This document shows positions 1-6,931 of a stretch of 64,000 bases of DNA, piece by piece. The notes beneath the pieces are model-generated. The model made no database searches. It worked only from the letters and a program-made list of their open reading frames with translations, and was not told the DNA's origin. Within the stretch, counting starts at the first letter, position 1, and each line of letters begins with the position of its first letter. The translations under genes and the position numbers were made by a program. This DNA comes from a virus: IMG/VR virus record IMGVR_UViG_3300007960_000002, positions 1 through 64,000 of that record; one strand, 5' to 3'.

Positions 1-35
1 GCACCAAACCCAACTTTGTATAATATCTCAGTCAT
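1..35 (-). CDS. 5' end of a gene cut by the left window edge
   Basis: Only the first 11 codons are visible (MTEILYKVGFG). The ATG overlaps the stop of the preceding 28-codon ORF in the translational-coupling arrangement used throughout this minus-strand array. Too little remains to name a product. Confidence 0.55.
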   Translation of the reverse strand, partial: MTEILYKVGFG

Positions 36-118
36 TCATCCCCATCTATTAATGCTAGCGTCTTTGATTGTCGCTGTCTAGGTTTAGATTTTACAGATCT
101 GGTGAGATTTTTGACCAT
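32..118 (-). CDS. small hypothetical protein, 28 aa
   Basis: A short ORF (MVKNLTRSVKSKPRQRQ...) with an AGGAGA ribosome-binding site about 6 bases before its ATG. Its stop overlaps the start of the next gene by three bases. The peptide is basic (many K and R) and may bind nucleic acid. No family recognised. The good ribosome-binding site and coupling are the only support. Confidence 0.4.
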   Translation of the reverse strand: MVKNLTRSVKSKPRQRQSKTLALIDGDE

Positions 119-208
119 TAAAAATTCTCCTATATTGTTGATTCAATCTTGCTTTCCAATCAAACTTTTGCCTATTAATTCCCTTTTCTTTTCGGTGGAA
201 CCTCTTTA

Positions 209-556
209 CTATTTTTTCACAATCTCTTTTTCTCCTAATTTAAATCTATGTAATACATACCTAGTTTGGTCATCAAACCTTATTCCTCTAGACTGTTTAT
301 AATAATATCTAGTTGGGATATAAGACTCAAGTTCAAATAATGTAGCAGCTTCTTTAGTTAAAGAATGATGTTTACTATGGATGTCATAATTAGCACCATA
401 AGCCAATGACCAATATATTTTAGCATCACATGCTCTATAAAAAACTTTATGTTTATTTGTACGTCCCATATATCTAGTTAAATAACGCTCCCCTTCTGTA
501 TCATATATATAATAAATATATTTAGCTTTGTCTGGATTAATCTTAGGGTCTTTCAT
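209..556 (-). CDS. hypothetical protein, 115 aa
   Basis: Unrecognised protein rich in tyrosine and in charged residues, with no signal peptide or membrane segment. It begins at an ATG 15 bases after a small hairpin (572-587) that looks like a CsrA/RsmA site, so its translation could be under that control. It lies in the same leftward series as the SSB-like gene. Confidence 0.6.
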   Translation of the reverse strand: MKDPKINPDKAKYIYYIYDTEGERYLTRYMGRTNKHKVFYRACDAKIYWSLAYGANYDIHSKHHSLTKEAATLFELESYIPTRYYYKQSRGIRFDDQTRYVLHRFKLGEKEIVKK

Positions 557-571
557 ATATCACCATAAAAA

Positions 572-587
572 TCCACATCCTTGTGGA
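572..587 (-). promoter_or_regulatory. CsrA/RsmA-type hairpin 1
   Basis: On the minus-strand transcript the sequence UCCACAAGGAUGUGGA folds into a 6-bp stem (or CAC/GUG closing a hexaloop AAGGAU) and is followed by five U. The loop fits the ANGGAN site of CsrA/RsmA, and the core ACAAGGAUGU matches the known SELEX consensus. It sits between two genes, 15 bases before the start at 556. A weak terminator is the alternative reading. Confidence 0.5.
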
Positions 588-598
588 GCGAATAGATT

Positions 599-835
599 TT
601 ATGTCAATTTGGATAGCGCACGGCTAATGGCAATACTTTGACCAATAGTTTGATCAAACTTATCATTAGGTCGGCATTTACTAAAGGCACTAGCAACCTT
701 ACCATTACCAGTTAATTTAGCAAAGGTGTATGGTGGAACACTAGTAATTTCACGGATTTTCAGATTATTGATTTGATAGTCTTTCTTATTAATCAGTCGA
801 TCAGCTTCTTCGTAGGCATTATATTTTAGTTTCAT
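599..835 (-). CDS. hypothetical protein, 78 aa
   Basis: The start chosen is the ATG at 835, preceded by GGAG at good spacing, rather than an upstream TTG. The C-terminal segment (CRPNDKFDQTIGQSIAISRA) resembles a motif I recall from many small phage proteins of unknown function. No function can be given. A CsrA-type hairpin (859-870) lies in its leader. Confidence 0.65.
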   Translation of the reverse strand: MKLKYNAYEEADRLINKKDYQINNLKIREITSVPPYTFAKLTGNGKVASAFSKCRPNDKFDQTIGQSIAISRALSKLT

Positions 836-858
836 GATATTCTCCAAAAAGAAAAAAA

Positions 859-870
859 CACATCCTTGTG
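859..870 (-). promoter_or_regulatory. CsrA/RsmA-type hairpin 2
   Basis: The transcript reads CACAAGGAUGUG, a CACA/UGUG stem with AGGA exposed, followed by a run of U. The loop is identical to hairpin 1 although the flanks differ. It lies in the 47-base gap between the SSB-like gene and the 78-aa gene, 23 bases before the latter's ATG. Confidence 0.5.
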
Positions 871-882
871 CTAGAGGGTTAT

Positions 883-1548
883 TTAGAAGGGTACATCTTC
901 AGTAGTAGTTACATCTAAATTCTTCCAAACCTCAGTATCATCAACTCCATTCATAATACGAGTCTTTTCAAATTGATTTAATCGAGGCCAATTTTCACCA
1001 TCAGGGTTTTCAGGATCAAGTTCATAAACTAGAGGATCATTTTCTAGTTCACCAACCTCCATACCCTCTGGTACCCCAGAAATAGAAACAATCTTATTAT
1101 AGCCTCCACTAGTGATTCCAGTATTACAAAGAACAGGGGTGTTAATTACATCATCATTCCAAGAAAAGGAAGGATCAATATTAACAAACCGCATACCCTC
1201 ATACTTGCCATGACCTTCTTGTAGATCAACCTTTTCAGGGGCTACTTCTAGAAGGAATTTAGTAAGAGCTGCATTTTCAGAAGACTTAACAGACATCTCC
1301 TTAGTAATCCATGCAGGACGATCATCCTCATTACGAACCTTAGGGAATTCTACAGTGATTCCAAGACGATGTTCAGGTTCCTTAGCTTCTTTGGTCTGCC
1401 AGTCCTGCATAGGCTGCATTCCATAGTCTACAACTCTAACAATTCTACCAACTACGGGCTTTGCAGGGAACTTAGGCTGGCTAGCCATTACCTCTTCCTT
1501 AGAACGCTTTGGTTTTGCAGAACGATTGTTATTTGTAATGTTTAGCAT
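883..1548 (-). CDS. putative single-stranded-DNA-binding protein, 221 aa
   Basis: The start is the ATG with GGAG upstream; the longer reading begins at a TTG. The protein ends in TTTEDVPF, an acidic tail closing in D-V-P-F. This strongly resembles the SSB C-terminal tip (DDDIPF in E. coli), through which SSB recruits replication partners. The body is mixed-sequence and could hold an OB fold, but I cannot see one directly. It belongs to the replication-side gene series with the split DNA polymerase. The call rests on the tail and context, so it is tentative. Confidence 0.4.
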   Translation of the reverse strand: MLNITNNNRSAKPKRSKEEVMASQPKFPAKPVVGRIVRVVDYGMQPMQDWQTKEAKEPEHRLGITVEFPKVRNEDDRPAWITKEMSVKSSENAALTKFLLEVAPEKVDLQEGHGKYEGMRFVNIDPSFSWNDDVINTPVLCNTGITSGGYNKIVSISGVPEGMEVGELENDPLVYELDPENPDGENWPRLNQFEKTRIMNGVDDTEVWKNLDVTTTEDVPF

Positions 1549-1578
1549 TAAGTGTTTCTCCAAATTAAGAATAGTAAA

Positions 1579-2466
1579 TTACTTTTTTAGTTGCTGAAAG
1601 TATTTAATTGCTGTTGAACTCTTCTCCCTCCTATCACTAATTGAACTTGGTGCAAATTCATCTTCTACTGCATCATAATAAATTGTTACGTCACCATCAT
1701 CCCCCATAAAGTAAGTGCTCCACGCTTCTTCTGTCAATAAGCGTTCTAGTTGAAGCTGCTTGATAGCTAAATTATCAAAACTAATATCACCTCTTAATAA
1801 TAGTGTTACCAGATTAGCTTGGAGCTTTTCAAGATTATTATCAATAAGAGAATTATAATATTTCTCACCTCTACGAATTCTCTTATAACCTAGCAATAAT
1901 ACTTTATTATTTTTAGCTACTTCAGCTATTTCTTCATATGAATGGACTCCAACAATACAATGAACAACTTTATTATCATAATTAAAACTATTAATTTCTT
2001 TTAAATCTGTTACATCTCTATATGAAATACCCAGTCCTTTAATTAATCCTTCATTAATTAGCTCAGTAATACGAATGTTATAATAAGCTTGTTTAAAATG
2101 TTTAGCATTGACAGTAATATTTGATATCCATCCCCTAAATTGGAATGATTTTAATAGAGTGGATATCATAGGATGGTCTAAAGGATTACCACCACCGATA
2201 GCTAATTCAACTCCTTTAGGTAAACCTAATAACCTGTCCATAATAACAGAAGGCTCTGCATGTTTACCATTTCTTGTACTATCCTCATGACAGAACTGAC
2301 AAGCTAGATCACAATAGTTAGTGATTTTTAAATCCATTGATTCAGGGAATTCTAATTGATTATTAGCATCTTTCCATGAATTTAAATCAGTATATCTTTC
2401 TTTAGTCCCATCGGCGTATAGTTTTACACTAACAGGGCCATTTTTATATTCATTGATGATTGTCAT
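1579..2466 (-). CDS. radical SAM enzyme, substrate unknown
   Basis: A 295-residue protein with the radical SAM [4Fe-4S] signature CDLACQFC (Cys52, Cys56, Cys59), which would cleave S-adenosylmethionine to start radical chemistry, and a GGGNPL segment near residue 92 corresponding to the family's SAM-binding GGEP region. The C-terminal third has no extra cysteine cluster for auxiliary FeS centres. It overlaps the upstream 147-aa gene by 17 bases. It does not look like QueE or viperin. Possible roles are nucleotide or tRNA modification, or peptide modification of a neighbour; none is shown by the sequence. Confidence 0.8.
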   Translation of the reverse strand: MTIINEYKNGPVSVKLYADGTKERYTDLNSWKDANNQLEFPESMDLKITNYCDLACQFCHEDSTRNGKHAEPSVIMDRLLGLPKGVELAIGGGNPLDHPMISTLLKSFQFRGWISNITVNAKHFKQAYYNIRITELINEGLIKGLGISYRDVTDLKEINSFNYDNKVVHCIVGVHSYEEIAEVAKNNKVLLLGYKRIRRGEKYYNSLIDNNLEKLQANLVTLLLRGDISFDNLAIKQLQLERLLTEEAWSTYFMGDDGDVTIYYDAVEDEFAPSSISDRREKSSTAIKYFQQLKK

Positions 2467-2893
2467 TGTCTGTATGTAATTCTGAATGAGGATTAAAAAT
2501 AAAATTAATAAGTTCTTCTCGACTTAATTCTGTTGCTGTGCCTCTCGATTGATGATCAATATATCCAGTATAACCATTGTTGTCATATTCGCTCATCTTT
2601 ACAACTAATTCAACACCAGTAATTTCTTTAAAAACATCCTGAACAATTTGATAGTCTGGTGCATAATCTAGGAGAGCATATGCTAATTTAATTTCTGCAT
2701 CATTATATGTCTCAATTTCCCAACCAAATACATAACCAGCTAAATTAATTGTATATTCTGTATCACCTTCTTGAATACCAGGAAATTGAGGACGTAACAT
2801 ATGAATAATACTTTCTAAATCATCTCCACCTAATGAAATAGAATGAGTTGATGATGAATTAGTTTCAAAAAACCCTTTTCTAGTTTGTTTCAT
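2450..2893 (-). CDS. conserved phage protein of unknown function, 147 aa
   Basis: Begins with KQTRKGFFETNSSSTHSI, an N-terminal signature I recall from hypothetical proteins of several large phages. A GGAGA ribosome-binding site precedes the ATG. It overlaps the radical SAM gene at its 3' end, so the two may work together. The N-terminal Ser-rich stretch could be a substrate for modification by that enzyme, but this is only a guess from adjacency. Confidence 0.65.
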   Translation of the reverse strand: MKQTRKGFFETNSSSTHSISLGGDDLESIIHMLRPQFPGIQEGDTEYTINLAGYVFGWEIETYNDAEIKLAYALLDYAPDYQIVQDVFKEITGVELVVKMSEYDNNGYTGYIDHQSRGTATELSREELINFIFNPHSELHTDNDNHQ

Positions 2894-3023
2894 TTTCTTC
2901 TCTCCGTTTAAAATAAATTTCTACAGCTTCATCTTCTGAACAAAGCTTATGGACCATAATCTCATCTATCTCTGCTAAATAACACTCAAGCTCTCTATCT
3001 AAGTCTTCTAATTCATCATTCAT
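2880..3023 (-). CDS. small acidic protein, 47 aa
   Basis: An intact ORF (MNDELEDLDRELECYLAEID...) filling the gap between two larger genes. Its ATG overlaps the upstream stop (ATGA-type coupling) and its 3' end overlaps the next gene by 14 bases. Predicted mostly helical and acidic. No family recognised. The tight packing in both directions supports it being real. Confidence 0.55.
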   Translation of the reverse strand: MNDELEDLDRELECYLAEIDEIMVHKLCSEDEAVEIYFKRREENETN

Positions 3024-3258
3024 TATAAGCCTCTTTAATTTTTTCCCAGTTAATAATATCTTCTACATTCATTCCATTTAACATTTCTTTTGGTAATGGT
3101 GTATTCCAGTTTTCTAAGTGCCCAAGCTTTGTAGTCACCCCATTAAAACTATTTTTAATAATTTCATATCCTTTTTCATGAACAGAAATAATTACATCAG
3201 CATATTCTATATCATTACGATTAATATTTTCATGAAGACCTTTAACAAAAATGTTCAT
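3016..3258 (-). CDS. hypothetical protein, 80 aa
   Basis: The start ATG overlaps the stop of the polymerase gene (TAATG). No recognisable motif, signal peptide or membrane helix. It is co-transcribed and translationally coupled with the DNA polymerase. Confidence 0.6.
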   Translation of the reverse strand: MNIFVKGLHENINRNDIEYADVIISVHEKGYEIIKNSFNGVTTKLGHLENWNTPLPKEMLNGMNVEDIINWEKIKEAYNE

Positions 3259-4610
3259 TAATGTACCTCAGCATAATTCTTACCTACTTTATATTCTCCA
3301 TCTAAAGGACAATTTAAATTATAGTGTTTTCCAGCATCTATTATCCCTTGGACACCAAGTTTCCCAAAAAGTTCCCCAATTTGTGAATTACAATCATAAA
3401 GTGCTTCATCGTGCATATCTAATACCTTAATAGCCTCTCTATTCTCGACATAATGATGACCGTAGTCATTGTGTGTGAGGAGCATAGCCTTCTTCATGAT
3501 CAATGCTCCAGTAGATTGGAATAAGAGATTAAGAGCTGCGTGAGGTTTTCTCACATAGAGTTTCCTTCCATCAATACCAACTAACCATCCTCTAGAAGCT
3601 GCTGCTTGCACCTTATCTACTAGTTCACCAAGAGCAGGGATTCCTTGAGAAATACGTTTTCTAATTTCTTTTCCTGCCTTACTATCCCTACTCCCCCTGT
3701 CTGCTGTTTCCCCTAGCTTCTTATCCATAGCTCCATAAATAAAAGCATATTCTACATTCTTAGCTATTTTCCTTGATGATATAAAATCTTCTCCTACAAT
3801 CTCCCAAACAAATGTATGAAAATCTTTCTCTGGGTTAATTAATAAATCAATTAGTTCAGGGTCATTTAACCAATGTCCCATAACTCTAGCCTCTAAACCA
3901 GCAGCATCATATCCTACAAGCACTCTATCCCATGGTCTTGGGATAAATAAGCTTCTAACTTCTTCTCCAAATACTGCACCAACTGAGGGAAGATTAACTA
4001 CTCCCCTATGCCTCATTCTAGCTGTTGGAGTACCTACACTATCTGCACCTGCTGAAATTGTCCCATCATACCTCACTTGTGCTATTAAACCATTAATAGC
4101 TGACTCTCTCTTAGAGTAGATAAGGTATTGCCTTAGTAGAGGACCAATACCAACATTTAATGAAGAATAGCTAGATTCTGTGAGTTTAGGTGATGTTTGT
4201 ATTTTCTTACCATTTTCAAATTTAAAATTATATGTATCAGGTTCCCATCCTAATTTATCTAATTGTTCTTTTAATTGTACAGTGGAATTAATATTTGGTT
4301 CTTCAAATACTACTTTCTGGAATGGCCCTCCGATTAAATTAGAATTAGGATTAATGTTAAAATAATCACATATCCCTTTAGTTAGTTCCCCATCCTTTTT
4401 AAATATTTGTTTTGGTTCTAAACCAGGAGAAACTTTAACATGTAGATGTGGTCTAATCTCATTATATAATCTTGCTTGTTCTTCCCTAAGGAAATTTACA
4501 TGTCGATATGCTTGCTGTAAATCAAAATATATTCCATCAATCTCTTGTTGTGTAATTATTTTAGCTACTTCATGTTCTATCTTGTATGCATTCAACCATG
4601 TAAGTTTCAT
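3258..4610 (-). CDS. family A DNA polymerase, polymerase subunit (split from exonuclease)
   Basis: A 450-residue T7 gp5-like polymerase domain. Motif A is YDAAGLEAR (Asp235), motif B is RKIAKNVEYAFIYGA (Arg280, Lys284, Tyr288, Tyr292) and motif C is MHDE (His400, Asp401), so all catalytic residues are present. The N-terminus (W..AYKIEHEVAKII) aligns with T7 gp5 just after its exonuclease domain, so the chain lacks the proofreading domain. That domain is encoded two genes upstream (4850-5413), with a 95-aa ORF between. The two parts presumably assemble. It would copy the phage genome together with the T7-type helicase at 60885-64000. Confidence 0.93.
   Translation of the reverse strand: MKLTWLNAYKIEHEVAKIITQQEIDGIYFDLQQAYRHVNFLREEQARLYNEIRPHLHVKVSPGLEPKQIFKKDGELTKGICDYFNINPNSNLIGGPFQKVVFEEPNINSTVQLKEQLDKLGWEPDTYNFKFENGKKIQTSPKLTESSYSSLNVGIGPLLRQYLIYSKRESAINGLIAQVRYDGTISAGADSVGTPTARMRHRGVVNLPSVGAVFGEEVRSLFIPRPWDRVLVGYDAAGLEARVMGHWLNDPELIDLLINPEKDFHTFVWEIVGEDFISSRKIAKNVEYAFIYGAMDKKLGETADRGSRDSKAGKEIRKRISQGIPALGELVDKVQAAASRGWLVGIDGRKLYVRKPHAALNLLFQSTGALIMKKAMLLTHNDYGHHYVENREAIKVLDMHDEALYDCNSQIGELFGKLGVQGIIDAGKHYNLNCPLDGEYKVGKNYAEVH
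3456..3466 (+). repeat. ATGACCGTAGT word, copy 1 of 5
   Basis: An 11-base word that occurs exactly five times in the window, always with the same orientation on the plus strand (3456, 8472, 12016, 13641, 63967). This copy is in the polymerase gene. Chance expectation for any given 11-mer is about 0.03 over both strands. Confidence 0.6.
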
Positions 4611-4857
4611 TTATTAACCTAATGTAAAATTCTAAATCTAATCCATCTAAGAATTCATCCATAATACCCTCAAAAGTATTTTTTTCCTCCCAGTATTTTG
4701 TACAAAGTCTTTCAAATTTCATACATAATTCTTCAGGGAATATTTCATCTAATAAATCACTCCATTGAGCAAAGTAATTAAAAGAATACTCTTCAAAATC
4801 AGTTAACCAGTACATATATAATATATCTTCTATATTTAATTTAGCAGAGTTATTCAT
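4570..4857 (-). CDS. hypothetical protein between the two halves of the DNA polymerase, 95 aa
   Basis: An acidic, aromatic-rich protein (many D/E, W, Y, F) with no recognised domain. It overlaps the exonuclease gene by 8 bases and the polymerase gene by 41 bases, so it separates the polymerase halves without an intron or endonuclease signature. It could be a coupling factor for the split enzyme or simply an inserted accessory gene. Confidence 0.65.
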   Translation of the reverse strand: MNNSAKLNIEDILYMYWLTDFEEYSFNYFAQWSDLLDEIFPEELCMKFERLCTKYWEEKNTFEGIMDEFLDGLDLEFYIRLINETYMVECIQDRT

Positions 4858-5413
4858 AATTTATCTCATGGAGTGGATCAGGTATTTCATCTTTTATCTC
4901 TGGATAAATATATTTAAGAAACATATCATGATTAATATCAACATCTGTTTTACATCGAGCAATCATTCCAGAAGAGTATCTCTTCCAATCTAAATCTGGA
5001 AGTTTCTTAATACCTAATCTCTCGCCGTAAGCTTCTAATGAGTGAGGTTTAACTCTCTTTGGCATACTAGATGGTGATTTAATATCAGGATATAACATTT
5101 TACTCCAGATAAAACTATCAATTAACTTTTCATCTGGAATAGTATAATCAATGGTTATTGATAGCATAGGGTTATCATAACCTACACCATTATGGATAAT
5201 TATATAATCAAACTGTTCAATTAATTTTGATACTTCAATTGGTAAGCCGACATCCTTGTATCTAACAAAATCTTCCAACTCTATCCCTGCCCCATTAGCT
5301 GCATCAAAAAGCCAATAGTTATTTGTATTTAATTCTCTAAAAACCCCACACCAAATTTTAGTTACATCATCTAATAAACCATTAGCTTCAAAGTCACCAA
5401 CTAATACCTTCAT
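4850..5413 (-). CDS. 3'-5' proofreading exonuclease, T7 gp5 N-terminal type
   Basis: A 187-residue DnaQ-like exonuclease matching the first domain of T7 DNA polymerase. Exo I is DFEANGL (Asp7, Glu9), Exo II is HNGVGYD (Asp80) and Exo III falls at CKTDVDI (Asp157). The motif-III tyrosine seen in T7 appears to be replaced by arginine. It ends where T7 gp5 would continue into the polymerase domain, giving a physically separate proofreading subunit. A stretch at 5250-5261 matches the CsrA consensus on the mRNA, possibly by chance. Confidence 0.88.
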   Translation of the reverse strand: MKVLVGDFEANGLLDDVTKIWCGVFRELNTNNYWLFDAANGAGIELEDFVRYKDVGLPIEVSKLIEQFDYIIIHNGVGYDNPMLSITIDYTIPDEKLIDSFIWSKMLYPDIKSPSSMPKRVKPHSLEAYGERLGIKKLPDLDWKRYSSGMIARCKTDVDINHDMFLKYIYPEIKDEIPDPLHEINYE

Positions 5414-5675
5414 GTTCCAGCCTCACTATATCTTCTAATTCTAAAGATTCTTTATATTTTTTGTATAAAGTTTCTGGTATTTTTAATACATATACTTGAA
5501 ATTGGAAATCAGGTAAATATTGTTCACTGGCTATCAAATCTATATCACCCCAAACATTATTTATTATATCCCAATTTTTATTATATTTTTTTAAAAAATA
5601 ATAAGATTTATCTTCTAATTTACCCCCATTAACAGAATTACAATAAATATAAATATTTTGTTTTAATGATCCCAT
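5394..5675 (-). CDS. hypothetical protein, 93 aa
   Basis: Unrecognised, tyrosine- and lysine-rich. It overlaps the exonuclease start by 20 bases and the deaminase-like gene by 13 bases. Its size and composition recall the tiny paralogous proteins at 59.9-60.9 kb, but no clear shared motif is seen. Confidence 0.55.
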   Translation of the reverse strand: MGSLKQNIYIYCNSVNGGKLEDKSYYFLKKYNKNWDIINNVWGDIDLIASEQYLPDFQFQVYVLKIPETLYKKYKESLELEDIVRLEHEGISW

Positions 5676-6043
5676 TTTATAACCCCATTATCAATGGAAT
5701 GATATACCTCTTTGACACCACTATCCTTAATAAGTTCCCTACAAATTTCACATGGAGCAGAATTCATGAGTTTATTTCTACTATTTATTCTAACAACCAC
5801 GAGGTAATAAGGGGCTTGAGATTTTCTTAGGGCATCTACTTCAGCATGAGTATACGTTTTATCTGGCTTTCCTACTTTCTTAGCATACATCCTTTGTATC
5901 CAACTGCTCCCTTTATTATTGTACCCTACATTTAATACATTACCACGTCTATCCAATGTAACAGCACAATGCTTATGTGAATGGGGAGAACACTCTGCTT
6001 GTTCTACTGCTAATTGGACAGCCTTAGTAATGTATTTATTCAT
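5663..6043 (-). CDS. cytidine/deoxycytidylate deaminase-family protein
   Basis: A 126-residue zinc-dependent deaminase. It has the HAE motif (His66, Glu68) and PCEIC (Cys98, Cys101), the zinc ligands and proton shuttle of the family. The likely job is dCMP to dUMP, feeding the flavin-dependent thymidylate synthase encoded at 57.2-58.1 kb. Free cytidine or another base is also possible, since the substrate cannot be read from the motifs. Confidence 0.8.
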   Translation of the reverse strand: MNKYITKAVQLAVEQAECSPHSHKHCAVTLDRRGNVLNVGYNNKGSSWIQRMYAKKVGKPDKTYTHAEVDALRKSQAPYYLVVVRINSRNKLMNSAPCEICRELIKDSGVKEVYHSIDNGVIKWDH

Positions 6044-6246
6044 TTACTTAACTCTTCAATAACAATATATGATAGGAGTAAATCAAAGCTTCGTTGTTTT
6101 CCTTTCATTTTTACTTCTCTATAATATTTTGTCATTGCTTTAAAATACCTTCCAAACATAAATGCTTTAGGGAAACCTGTTATTTGAGGTAGAGTAATAT
6201 CCTCATATGCATATCTCCTTAAAACATGTTCTTCATATTTAGTCAT
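6040..6246 (-). CDS. hypothetical protein, 68 aa
   Basis: A small basic protein with no recognised motif. It overlaps both neighbours by four bases (ATGA coupling), which supports translation. Confidence 0.6.
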   Translation of the reverse strand: MTKYEEHVLRRYAYEDITLPQITGFPKAFMFGRYFKAMTKYYREVKMKGKQRSFDLLLSYIVIEELSK

Positions 6247-6704
6247 TTCATCATTTCTTTTATAACTTCATCAAATTGTTTCATTTTCCCATTAACTGAA
6301 TCTTGTATCATTAAATCAATTTCTTTTTCAATATAACTATTAAGTGATGAGTTAATTTTTCTCTCAATTAAATCATTAACCCTTTTTTGCATAGACTTTT
6401 TCATCCCTTGAGTTAATACTAATTGTAATTCTGTTTGTTCCCATTCCTTGACAGCTTTCTCAGCTATATGAGATAGTCTATCTCCAATAGGAGAATTCCC
6501 GGCTCTCCCATTACAATGATCTAACTTCCATGTTCGGTTTCCCCACACATTCTGATCAAAACCTAATACTTTACGAAGTATTTCTTGTTCTGACTTTTTA
6601 ATTTCTTTTAAAAAATTATCTTGAATTTTAGTAGTTGGGTTATCTTTAAAGTATTTTTCTTTTGCTGCTTCAATAGCATCACGAATATCTAATAAGTCAT
6701 TCAT
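6243..6704 (-). CDS. hypothetical helical protein, 153 aa
   Basis: Predicted mostly helical with charged heptad-like stretches in the C-terminal half. A central segment WKLDHCNGRAGNSPIGDRL resembles a motif I recall from hypothetical proteins of unrelated gammaproteobacterial phages. No function is known to me. It is coupled to genes on both sides by 4-base overlaps. Confidence 0.6.
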   Translation of the reverse strand: MNDLLDIRDAIEAAKEKYFKDNPTTKIQDNFLKEIKKSEQEILRKVLGFDQNVWGNRTWKLDHCNGRAGNSPIGDRLSHIAEKAVKEWEQTELQLVLTQGMKKSMQKRVNDLIERKINSSLNSYIEKEIDLMIQDSVNGKMKQFDEVIKEMMK

Positions 6705-6931
6705 AGTTTCATCTCATTCATAACAAGCCAAGCTTTATATGCATCTTCTTGATCAGGTGGAACATAATATTTAAAACTCTTTACTGTTTTATGGCTAGCA
6801 AAGCCTAATGTTTGTCCATTCTGATCAATAATTGCAAATCTAGCATGACCATGTTGATTAGATATAGTCTCTATAAATATTGCTTTAGTTTGTTTAAGAT
6901 TATTTTTAATAAATCTTTTTAGGTTACTCAT
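6701..6931 (-). CDS. small protein with C-terminal WxVMNE motif, 76 aa
   Basis: Start set at the ATG that overlaps the VWA-gene stop (GATGAGTAA); an upstream reading is less likely. The C-terminus AYKAWLVMNEMKL closely matches the tandem small genes at 60.1-60.9 kb (WMVMNELG, WSVINEMDN), so this is a distant member of that family. Function unknown. Confidence 0.6.
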   Translation of the reverse strand: MSNLKRFIKNNLKQTKAIFIETISNQHGHARFAIIDQNGQTLGFASHKTVKSFKYYVPPDQEDAYKAWLVMNEMKL

